Shown piece after piece: positions 1 to 6,528 of a DNA stretch of 64,000 bases; position 1 is the first letter of the stretch, and every line of letters starts with the position of its first letter. The notes under the pieces were generated by a model, which worked only from the letters and a program-made list of their open reading frames with translations, was not told the origin of the DNA and searched no databases. Origin of the DNA: Nonomuraea soli (GTDB taxonomy: Bacteria > Actinomycetota > Actinomycetes > Streptosporangiales > Streptosporangiaceae); assembly GCF_013761175.1 (NCBI RefSeq), contig NZ_JACDUR010000004.1, positions 806,001 through 870,000 on the forward strand. Reading direction: 5' to 3'. Both the position numbers and the translations under genes were made by a program.

Positions 1-592
1 TGTCGAGGACGACGGCCTGCTCGACGGCCAGCAGGGCTCTCGGTCCCATGATCTCGCGGGCGCGGCGGGTGTGCTCGACGCCGACGAAGTACGGGTGGGC
101 GCCGAGGGTGCGTTCGGCGGCCAGGGCGAGCATCTTGGGCCCGAGCGCGGCCAGCACGCGGCGGGGCGGATCGGCGGGCGCGGGGGAGTTGAGCGGGATG
201 GCGTCCATGGCGTCGAGGTAGCCGGTCATGGTCCGTACGGCGTCGCCGCGGCTGGGGATGCTGTAGCCGTCCATGTGAAGGGGTTCGTCGCTGACGCGGT
301 GCCCGCCGATGCCGAGCAGGTAGCGGCCGGGGAAGGCCTCGTTGAGCGAACGTTCCGCCGCGGCCATGGCTATCGGGTCGCGCAGGGCGATGTTGGCGAT
401 GCCCGAGGCGACGGTGAGGCGGCTGGTGGCCGAAAGGGTCATCCAGGCCTGGCTGACGGTGTCGCGGCCGAATCCTTCGCCGAACCACAGGGTGCGGTAG
501 CCGAGCTCCTCGATCTCGGCTGCGGTCTCGGCGACGCGGGTGGCGGGCAGGGCGTCCAGGGCGAAGGTCCAGATGCCGGCTTTTCCAAGCAT
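1..592 (-). CDS. LLM-class F420-dependent oxidoreductase, partial
   Basis: Reverse-strand reading frame open from the ATG at 592 to the window edge (about 197 codons; C-terminus missing). The translation begins MLGKAGIWTFALDALP and contains ELGYRTLWFGEGFG, TLSATSRLTVASGIANI and FPGRYLLGIGGH, the early beta/alpha strands of the luciferase-like TIM barrel. Family members usually use F420 (less often FMN) for hydride transfer in the cytoplasm; the substrate cannot be read from sequence. A GGGAG ribosome binding site lies 7 nt upstream of the ATG. It is divergent from a TetR gene, and the shared gap carries two matching palindromes, so repression by that TetR is likely. Confidence 0.85.
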   Translation of the reverse strand, partial: MLGKAGIWTFALDALPATRVAETAAEIEELGYRTLWFGEGFGRDTVSQAWMTLSATSRLTVASGIANIALRDPIAMAAAERSLNEAFPGRYLLGIGGHRVSDEPLHMDGYSIPSRGDAVRTMTGYLDAMDAIPLNSPAPADPPRRVLAALGPKMLALAAERTLGAHPYFVGVEHTRRAREIMGPRALLAVEQAVVLD

Positions 593-611
593 GAGTGAAC
601 TCCCTCATATA

Positions 612-661
612 CGGAGAGGCTCTCCGGTTGTCTGGCCGGTACGATACGGAGAACCGCTCCG
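612..661. promoter_or_regulatory. Two 15-bp palindromic operators between LLM oxidoreductase and TetR genes
   Basis: CGGAGAGGCTCTCCG at 612-626 is a perfect 7-1-7 palindrome. A second copy, CGGAGAACCGCTCCG, lies at 647-661 and keeps the outer CGGAG/CTCCG arms. Both are preceded by ATA, and their starts are 35 bp apart. Their position in the divergent gap suggests they are the binding sites of the TetR encoded at 685. The assignment is inference; the symmetry is seen directly. Confidence 0.7.
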
Positions 662-684
662 CTTGTGCAACCCTGGAGAACGTG

Positions 685-1227
685 ATGAGGGCCGACGCGC
701 GCCGCAACTACGACCACCTCGTGGCCACGGCCAGGGCGGTCTTCGCCGAGGAGGGGCCGCAGGCGTCGCTGAACGAGGTCGCGCGGCGGGCGAAGGTGGG
801 CCCCGGCACGCTCTACCGGCACTTCCCGACGCGTCAGGCCCTGCTGGTGGCCGTCTTCAGGGAACGCATCGAGCGCCTGTGCGCCCTGGCCGAGCAGTCA
901 GGCTCGGCCCCCGCGGGGGAGGCGCTGACGGGGTGGTTGCGCGCGCTGCTGGTGCACGCCCAGACCGACGGCGGCCTGGCGGCGGGCATGGCCGACGACC
1001 CGGGGTTCGACTGCCACGCGCGGCTGATCGGCGCCGCGACGGGCCTGCTCGACAGGGCCGGGCAGGCGGGCGCGGTGCGCGACGGGGTCGAGGTCGAGGA
1101 CCTGTTCCAGCTCGTCACCGGGATCGCGATGACCGCGCCCAAGGACCGGGGGGAGCGCCTGCTGATGCTGGCGCTGGAAGGAGTGCTGGCGGACGGTCCT
1201 AGGCGGCCAGGTCCCAGCCGGGCCTGA
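685..1227 (+). CDS. TetR family transcriptional regulator
   Basis: The N-terminus MRADARRNYDHLVATARAVF followed by ASLNEVARRAKVGPGTLYRH and FPTRQALLVAVF is a typical TetR helix-turn-helix (residues about 5-55). The C-terminal ligand/dimer domain is alpha-helical and unassigned. Length is 180 aa, normal for the family. The ATG at 685 (or the GTG at 682) is preferred over the upstream in-frame start at 595 because GGAG lies at 674-677 and the HTH begins immediately. The last 29 bp overlap the 3' end of the convergent TetR gene. Probably an autoregulator that also controls the divergent oxidoreductase. Confidence 0.9.
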   Translation: MRADARRNYDHLVATARAVFAEEGPQASLNEVARRAKVGPGTLYRHFPTRQALLVAVFRERIERLCALAEQSGSAPAGEALTGWLRALLVHAQTDGGLAAGMADDPGFDCHARLIGAATGLLDRAGQAGAVRDGVEVEDLFQLVTGIAMTAPKDRGERLLMLALEGVLADGPRRPGPSRA

Positions 1228-1816
1228 AGGAGGCCTCGACGACCACGAGGGTCGCCTCCATCCGCCCCGTCAGCTCAGCCAGGTCGGTGATCTCCTGCCC
1301 CGGGCACTCGAAGCCCACCCGCATGGCCGCCATCGCGAACCCGACGATCAGGGCGGGAAGCTGGTCGGTGGCCGGGTCGCGGCCGGTGCGCCGGGCGACC
1401 TCCTCCACCAGCCGCAGCTCCGTCTGTGACCCCCTGGCCACGGCCCGTCCGACCAGCATCGGGTTGTTTTCGTAAAGTTTGCGAACTTTGAGGAACCGAT
1501 CCGTGTCTTCCGGCGTTGAGTTCCTCATGTCGGCGATCACCGCGCGCACGCAGTGCAGCAGCGAGGTGAACGGCGGCTCGTCGAGGGGCCGGTCGCGCAG
1601 GCACTCCTGCATGATCTCCTCGCCGTGGTCGTGCCACCACAGGGCGAGGTGCTCCTTGCTGGAGAAGTAGCGGAAGAAGGTACGCGAGGAGACGTCGACG
1701 ACCCCGGCGATCTGCTCGACGGTGGTGGTCTCGTATCCTTGTTCGAGGAACAGGTCGAGCGCCGCGTCGAGAAGCGCCAGGCGCGTCTTCTCCTTCTTGC
1801 GTTCACGCAGACCCAT
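1199..1816 (-). CDS. TetR family transcriptional regulator (efflux regulator)
   Basis: The protein starts MGLRERKKEKTRLALLDAAL and has the HTH segment TTVEQIAGVVDVSSRTFFRY, FSSKEHLALW, a canonical TetR N-terminal domain; the remainder resembles the MftR/C-terminal type regulators. Start chosen at the ATG at 1816 with GGGAG about 9 nt upstream; an in-frame GTG at 1825 would sit on top of the ribosome binding site. It is divergent from the MFS exporter at 1972, and the gap holds several TGTCA/TGACA palindromes, so it most likely represses the exporter and itself. About 205 aa. Confidence 0.9.
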   Translation of the reverse strand: MGLRERKKEKTRLALLDAALDLFLEQGYETTTVEQIAGVVDVSSRTFFRYFSSKEHLALWWHDHGEEIMQECLRDRPLDEPPFTSLLHCVRAVIADMRNSTPEDTDRFLKVRKLYENNPMLVGRAVARGSQTELRLVEEVARRTGRDPATDQLPALIVGFAMAAMRVGFECPGQEITDLAELTGRMEATLVVVEASFRPGWDLAA

Positions 1817-1840
1817 GCTGGTCACTCCCTCGAAACCTTC

Positions 1841-1908
1841 CTGTCACAGTATGACAGATGTCACGGTCTGAAAAATAAAACCCATTTGTCATCTGTCACT
1901 CCCTGACA
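1841..1908. promoter_or_regulatory. Cluster of TGTCA/TGACA operators in TetR-MFS divergent gap
   Basis: Three overlapping or adjacent dyads are visible: CTGTCA-N5-TGACAG at 1841-1857, TGACA-GA-TGTCA at 1852-1863, and TGTCA-N5-TGACA at 1894-1908. The gap is also AT-rich for this genome (AAAAATAAAA at 1871-1880), as expected for promoter DNA. These are probable sites for the TetR at 1199-1816 acting on the MFS gene and itself. Confidence 0.65.
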
Positions 1909-1971
1909 TACATTACCTGAGGCTTAAGAGACGTATGCCCTGAAATGGGGCAGGTAGTTGAGGGGGAACTC

Positions 1972-3558
1972 ATGGCGCAGGCGAAGACGGTGGGCCTGCC
2001 ACCGTCGGACAGCCCGGCCGCTCCGGCTGGCAATCCGTGGCTGACGCTGCTGGCGGTCTGTCTCGGCGTCATCATGGTCATGCTCGACGGCACGGTCATG
2101 GGCATCGCCGCACCGGTGATGGGCGCCGAGCTCGGCGCGACCCTGCAGGACATGCAGTGGGTGACCAACGGTTACCTGCTCGCCCTGGCGGTCTTCCTGA
2201 TCACGGCGGGCAAGCTCGGAGACCTCTTCGGGCACAAGCGGGTCTTCCTGATCGGTGTCGCCGGTTTCGCCATCAGCTCGCTGGCCATCGCGCTCAGCAG
2301 CGGCGTGACCATGCTGATCGTCTTCCGGGTCCTTCAGGGCCTGTTCGGCGCGCTGCTCCAGCCCGCCGCACTGGCGCTGCTGCGCGGGGCGTTCCCGAAG
2401 GAGAAGCTCGGCCAGGCCATGGGCGCCTGGGGCGCGATCATCGGTCTCTCCAGCGCGGCCGGCCCCATCCTGGGCGGCCTGCTCGTGGAGAACGTCAGCT
2501 GGCAGTCGGTGTTCTACATCAACGTGCCGGTCGGCATCATCGCCCTGATCATGGGCATCGTCATCATCAAGGAGAAGCGCACCTCGATCCTCGGCAAGGT
2601 CGACTGGCTGGGTGTCGTGCTGCTCTCCGGCATGATGTTCTCCCTCGTCTGGATGATCATCAAGGCTCCCGAGTGGGGCTGGGGCGACGCCATGACGCTG
2701 GGCTGGCTGGCCGCGACCGTGGTCCTCGGCGCCGGATTCGTCTGGTGGCAGAGCAAGGCTCGTGAGCCGCTGATCCCGCTGTCGCTCTTCAAGAACCGTT
2801 CGATCTCCATCGGCACGTTCCTGATGATGATGGTCGCCTTCGCGATGTTCGGCGCCATGTTCTTCCTGGGCTTCTTCTTCCAGGGTGTGCACGGCCTGAC
2901 CCCGCTCGACGCCGGTCTGCGCATGCTGCCGATGTCCGCGGGCATGATCGTGGCCTCGCCGCTCGCGGCGGTGCTGCTCGGCAAGCTCGGCCCGAAGATC
3001 ACGATGGCCGCCGGTCTGCTGGTCACCGCGGTCGCGATGTTCCTGATGTCGCAGCTGACCGTCGACGCCTCGTTCCTCGCGACCGGTCTGCCCTTCCTCC
3101 TGCTGGCCTTCGGCCTGTCGCCGGTGTTCGTCGGCGCGACCGAGATCATCGTGGGCAACGCCCCGATGGAGCTCGCCGGCGCGGCGGGCGGCCTGCAGCA
3201 GTCGGCCATGCAGGTCGGCGGCGCCCTCGGCACCGCCATCCTGGGCGCGGTCATGTCGAGCACGATCGCCACCAAGCTGCCCGAATACCTCGGGCCGCAG
3301 GTCACCCAGGCGCTCCCGCCGGGTGCGCTGGAGGGGCTGGAGAAGGCCGCCGCGTTCGGCACCGTGCCGCCGCAGGCCACGGTCAACCAGCCCGCGGAGG
3401 CGGTCAACCTGCTGACCAGCGCCGTGCACAACTCCTTCATGGACGGCATGCACACCGCGTTCATCGTCAGCACCGTCGTCATGGTCATCACCGCGGGCCT
3501 GGCCCTGCTGGTGAAGTCCGGCCGCAAGATCGAGGACGCCCCGGTCCACATCGGCTGA
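1972..3558 (+). CDS. MFS drug exporter, DHA2 (EmrB/QacA) type
   Basis: A 528-aa integral membrane protein with about 14 hydrophobic segments, the size and topology of the DHA2 drug:H+ antiporter group. Segment 1 carries VMLDGTVMGIAAPVM, the family's acidic motif D1 (usually LDxTVVNVALP), and loop 2-3 carries GKLGDLFGHKRVFLIG, the MFS motif A. The ATG at 1972 is preceded by AGGGGGAA; the in-frame ATG at 1945 lacks a site. It is divergent from a TetR gene with shared operators, the usual layout of an inducible multidrug pump. Substrate unknown. A strong hairpin follows the stop. Confidence 0.92.
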   Translation: MAQAKTVGLPPSDSPAAPAGNPWLTLLAVCLGVIMVMLDGTVMGIAAPVMGAELGATLQDMQWVTNGYLLALAVFLITAGKLGDLFGHKRVFLIGVAGFAISSLAIALSSGVTMLIVFRVLQGLFGALLQPAALALLRGAFPKEKLGQAMGAWGAIIGLSSAAGPILGGLLVENVSWQSVFYINVPVGIIALIMGIVIIKEKRTSILGKVDWLGVVLLSGMMFSLVWMIIKAPEWGWGDAMTLGWLAATVVLGAGFVWWQSKAREPLIPLSLFKNRSISIGTFLMMMVAFAMFGAMFFLGFFFQGVHGLTPLDAGLRMLPMSAGMIVASPLAAVLLGKLGPKITMAAGLLVTAVAMFLMSQLTVDASFLATGLPFLLLAFGLSPVFVGATEIIVGNAPMELAGAAGGLQQSAMQVGGALGTAILGAVMSSTIATKLPEYLGPQVTQALPPGALEGLEKAAAFGTVPPQATVNQPAEAVNLLTSAVHNSFMDGMHTAFIVSTVVMVITAGLALLVKSGRKIEDAPVHIG

Positions 3559-3572
3559 CCGGCACCCTTTCC

Positions 3573-3608
3573 GTACGGCTCCCGCCAGATCCCTGGCGGG
3601 AGCCGTAC
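3573..3608. terminator. Perfect 16-bp stem terminator after MFS gene
   Basis: GTACGGCTCCCGCCAG at 3573-3588 pairs without mismatch with CTGGCGGGAGCCGTAC at 3593-3608 around an ATCC loop. There is no U-tract, as is common in actinomycetes. It stops the MFS transcript; its right edge is 3 nt from the first ATG of ychJ. Confidence 0.8.
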
Positions 3609-3620
3609 ACAATGGCAGGC

Positions 3621-3998
3621 ATGAAGAACTGCCCCTGCGGGTTGCCCGCCGCCTACCGCGACTGCTGCGGGAGGTTGCACGACGGCCAGGTCAAAGCCGG
3701 TACGGCGGAGCAGCTCATGCGCTCGCGCTACAGCGCCTACGCCAAGCGCCTGGCCGCCTACCTGCGCGAGACCTGGCACCCGTCGACCCGTCCCGAGCGC
3801 ATCGACTTCGAGCGCGGCCTGGAGTGGACCGGCCTGACGATCGAGCGCGCGGAGGGCGGCTCGCCCTTCCACACCGAGGGCACCGTCGAGTTCCGCGCCC
3901 GCTTCCACCAGCGCGGCGCCGAGGGCGAGATGCACGAGATCAGCCGCTTCACCCGCTACGACGGGGCCTGGGTCTACGTCGACGGCAAGGTCGAGTAG
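3621..3998 (+). CDS. YchJ family protein (SEC-C motif)
   Basis: The N-terminus MKNCPCGLPAAYRDCCGRLH is a SEC-C-type zinc motif (CxC...CC), followed by MRSRYSAYAKRLAAYLRETW, typical of the YchJ/UPF0225 family. The molecular function of the family is not established. The start at ATG 3621 is preferred over ATG 3612: it puts the zinc motif at the very N-terminus, as in relatives, and a CACAAT hexamer ends 7 nt before it, suggesting a leaderless message. The strong terminator of the upstream MFS gene ends only 12 nt before this start. The last 25 bp overlap the convergent PRC-barrel gene. Confidence 0.85.
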   Translation: MKNCPCGLPAAYRDCCGRLHDGQVKAGTAEQLMRSRYSAYAKRLAAYLRETWHPSTRPERIDFERGLEWTGLTIERAEGGSPFHTEGTVEFRARFHQRGAEGEMHEISRFTRYDGAWVYVDGKVE

Positions 3999-4762
3999 AG
4001 CTCCCTCAGATCCGCCAGCTCGGAGGCGGGCACGCGCAACCGGATCTCGGGCGAGGGCGCGAACGATTCCACCTGGTCCCAGGTGACGTGCCTGCTGCCG
4101 CGATGCAGCCGCCGTACGACCACCCGGACCAGCCACGGGCCGGCGCCACCGGGACCACGTTCGTAGCCGAACAGCTGGCCGGTGTTGCGCGGCACCACGA
4201 CCAGACCGCTCACCCGCAGCGCGTTGGCCGCCGGGCCGAGCAGGTGGCCGTCCTGGCTCAGCCGTACGTCGGCCACCTGGCCCACCACGCGGCCCTCCGC
4301 GTCGGTCACCGTACGGCCCAGCAGTTCGCTGACGCGCATCGCTCCCCGATGCTGCCGGTCAGGGGGCGGCTCATCGTCGTGCGCGGGAGCGCCGCTGCCC
4401 GGCAGGGGAGCGATGAGGTGGACCCGCGTCCAGCGTTCGAGCGCGGCCTCGGCCGGGTCACCGCCCACCTTGAGCGCGCTGCCGATGTCGGTGACCAGGC
4501 GCATGGGGATGCGGCGCGGAGCCGGGTCCTCCTCGGGGCGCAGCAGCGTGGTGACCGCCACCATGAGCCGCCCGATCACCCCGCCGATGCGCGGTCCGAG
4601 GGCGAGCGGCCCGGTCAGGAGCGCGCTGACGTACAGCCGGCCGTCGCGGTCGTAGTCCAGCTCCAGGTCGTCGGCCTTGCTCACCATGCGCGCGTCGTCG
4701 GCCCGCACCACCTGGCGGTCGAGCAGGTGGAGCTGGGCGTGCAGGGTCCTGGCAGCGGTCAT
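3974..4762 (-). CDS. PRC-barrel domain protein, last gene of NRAMP operon
   Basis: A 262-aa soluble protein. The N-terminal part (LLDRQVVRADDARMVSKADD followed by LELDYDRDGRLYVSALLTGP) and a C-terminal part (LLGRTVTDAEGRVVGQVADV) both look like PRC-barrel-type beta folds; the middle is unassigned. PRC-barrels occur in RNA-processing proteins and as cytoplasmic partners of metal or magnesium transporters. The ATG overlaps the stop of the NRAMP-like gene in an ATGA, so the two are translationally coupled and probably stoichiometric partners. I infer a cytoplasmic regulatory or gating subunit for the transporter. Confidence 0.75.
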   Translation of the reverse strand: MTAARTLHAQLHLLDRQVVRADDARMVSKADDLELDYDRDGRLYVSALLTGPLALGPRIGGVIGRLMVAVTTLLRPEEDPAPRRIPMRLVTDIGSALKVGGDPAEAALERWTRVHLIAPLPGSGAPAHDDEPPPDRQHRGAMRVSELLGRTVTDAEGRVVGQVADVRLSQDGHLLGPAANALRVSGLVVVPRNTGQLFGYERGPGGAGPWLVRVVVRRLHRGSRHVTWDQVESFAPSPEIRLRVPASELADLRELYSTLPST

Positions 4763-5982
4763 TGGCCCGCCTTCGTCGCGATCATCAGCGGGATGGCGGC
4801 CACCGACACCACCAGCAGCAGGATCATGTACAGGGTGCCGAGCAGGTTGGAGAAACGGCCGTTGACGTGCACGCCCATGTAGTCGGGATCGTTGGCGATC
4901 ATCAGGACCGGCAGATAGGTCAGCGGCAGCGCCACGGCGGAGAAGATCAGGGAGTACTCCGTCACCTTGATCGGGTCGATGGTGGTGAGGATCAGCGCGG
5001 TGGCGATGATCAGCGTCACCAGCAGCGTGGCGTGGAACCTCGAAGCGTCGCGCGGCCGGACGAACTTGCCCCACTGCCAGCCGAAGTACTGGCTGATCGT
5101 GTAACCCGACGACAACGCCGTCTCCAGGGTCGCGCCGAACGTGGCCGCGAACACGCCGAAGATGACCGCGACCAGGCCGACCTGCCCGAGACCCACCGCG
5201 GCGGGCAGCGCCATCTGGCCCAGCGAGCCGACCTCGATGCCGTGCGGGAGGAAGAGCGTCGCGCCGCACGCGGCGATGGCCAGCGACAGGAAGCCGCCGA
5301 GCGGGAAGCCGATGAACACGTTCGCCCTGGCCTCGCCGAGGTCACGGCGTGTCCAGCGCTCCTCGACGCCGCCGGAGGAGAAGAAGAACACCTCGTACGG
5401 CGTCATCGCCGCGCCGAGCAGCGCGATCGCGTAGTACCAGTAGGTGGGCGCGCCCTCGCTCTCCGGAGGGCTCGTCAGCTGCCGCCCCAGTTCGCCCCAG
5501 TCGGGGCCCAGCTGCCACAGCGCCACCGCGAACACGATCAGCGCCAGCCCCGCCAGCCCGAACACCCGCTCCATGGTGGAGAAGCGCACCCGCCAGATGA
5601 CCAGCCACGCCACCAGCGCCACCCCCGGCACCCACACCAGGTAGTCGATGCCGGTGGCCAGCTCCAGCGCCAGGGCGGCGCCGCCGATCTCCGCGGCCAG
5701 CGTCAGCAGGTTGATGGCGAAGGAGGCCAGCAGGTTGGTCAGGCCGGTCCGCGGGCCCAGCCGCTCGCGCACCAGGTCGAACACCGGACGCCCCGAGACC
5801 GCCGCGATGCGCCCCGACATCTCCGCGAACAGGCAGATGCCCACCACGCCGACGATCACCACCCACGCCAGCGACATGCCGAACCTGGCCCCGACCAGCG
5901 AGTTGGCCACCAGGTCGCCGATGTCGACGAAGCCCCCGATCGCGGTCAGGATGCCGAGCGTCACCCCCAGCAGCTTCTTCAC
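4759..5982 (-). CDS. NRAMP-family divalent metal transporter with atypical motifs
   Basis: A 407-aa membrane protein of about 11 segments with the NRAMP fold signature (MKKLLGVTLGILTAIGGFVD at the N-terminus; LLGAAMTPYEVFFFSSG in the sixth segment; NPDY-like loop near the end). Canonical manganese/iron NRAMPs have Asp-Pro-Gly-Asn in helix 1 and Met-Pro-His in helix 6. Here these read DIGD and TPY, so both metal-coordinating positions differ. The metal may therefore be different (magnesium is one possibility, inferred partly from the PRC-barrel partner). Starts with GTG overlapping the stop of the upstream lipoprotein (GTGA) and overlaps the downstream gene by ATGA. Confidence 0.85.
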   Translation of the reverse strand: MKKLLGVTLGILTAIGGFVDIGDLVANSLVGARFGMSLAWVVIVGVVGICLFAEMSGRIAAVSGRPVFDLVRERLGPRTGLTNLLASFAINLLTLAAEIGGAALALELATGIDYLVWVPGVALVAWLVIWRVRFSTMERVFGLAGLALIVFAVALWQLGPDWGELGRQLTSPPESEGAPTYWYYAIALLGAAMTPYEVFFFSSGGVEERWTRRDLGEARANVFIGFPLGGFLSLAIAACGATLFLPHGIEVGSLGQMALPAAVGLGQVGLVAVIFGVFAATFGATLETALSSGYTISQYFGWQWGKFVRPRDASRFHATLLVTLIIATALILTTIDPIKVTEYSLIFSAVALPLTYLPVLMIANDPDYMGVHVNGRFSNLLGTLYMILLLVVSVAAIPLMIATKAGQ

Positions 5983-6407
5983 CGGTGCGCCTCCCCGAAG
6001 GCACGCAGCTCCGCGCCGACCTCCCCGAGCGCCGCCGCGGCCCCGGCCGGGTCGGCGATGCGGTCGCGCCTGACCTGGATGAGCAGGTCCTGCACCTGCT
6101 CGGCCGCCTCCTGGGTGAGGCCGAGGACCTGGTCGCGCATCGCGTCAGCGGAGGCGGAGGGCGGCTGCACGGCGCCGAACTGGTCGTTCAGGCTGGACAG
6201 CGAACCGGCCGCCTCGGTGAGGACGGTCTTGAGATAGGGACGCGTCAGATCGGGCTCGTGCTGGACGGCCAGCCGGACGAACTCCACGTCGGAGGCGGCC
6301 GACTCGGCGGTCATCCCGGCCTTGAGCGCGTAGTCGTGATGGTCCCACGCGGGGCTGGAGCAGCTCGTCACGGCGAGCGCGGCCAGGACGGCCAGCGCCC
6401 GCCTCAC
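5979..6407 (-). CDS. Small lipoprotein of NRAMP operon
   Basis: A 142-aa protein with a short signal peptide MRRALAVLAALAVTSCSS; the lipobox is AVTSC with Cys16 as the acylation site. The mature part is helical and hydrophilic (for example LTQEAAEQVQDLLIQVRRDR) with no domain I recognise. It would be anchored on the outer face of the membrane next to the transporter. GTG start overlaps the stop of a 29-aa microprotein, and its own stop overlaps the transporter's GTG. Possibly an extracytoplasmic accessory or metal-binding subunit; no metal-ligand motif is obvious. Confidence 0.75.
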   Translation of the reverse strand: MRRALAVLAALAVTSCSSPAWDHHDYALKAGMTAESAASDVEFVRLAVQHEPDLTRPYLKTVLTEAAGSLSSLNDQFGAVQPPSASADAMRDQVLGLTQEAAEQVQDLLIQVRRDRIADPAGAAAALGEVGAELRAFGEAHR

Positions 6408-6493
6408 GAGCGCCGCCGCAGCACGAAGTAGGCCAGGACCCCGAGGAGTACGGTCAGCTGCCCCCAGGCGAGGAGCAGAACCAGTCCCTCATC
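6404..6493 (-). CDS. 29-aa single-span membrane microprotein
   Basis: The frame MRDWFLLLAWGQLTVLLG plus VLAYFVLRRRS is 29 residues: one hydrophobic span followed by a basic RRRS tail (positive-inside, so N-out/C-in). Its TGA overlaps the GTG of the lipoprotein gene as GTGA, the same four-base coupling used by the next two gene junctions, which argues that it is translated. It starts 35 nt after the stop of the GH5 gene on the same strand. No clear ribosome binding site precedes the ATG. It may act as a small subunit of the NRAMP-like complex or only as a translational coupler. Confidence 0.55.
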   Translation of the reverse strand, partial: DEGLVLLLAWGQLTVLLGVLAYFVLRRRS

Positions 6494-6528
6494 TCGCACG
6501 GGGTGTCATCTGCCCTATCGCGGCGGCA

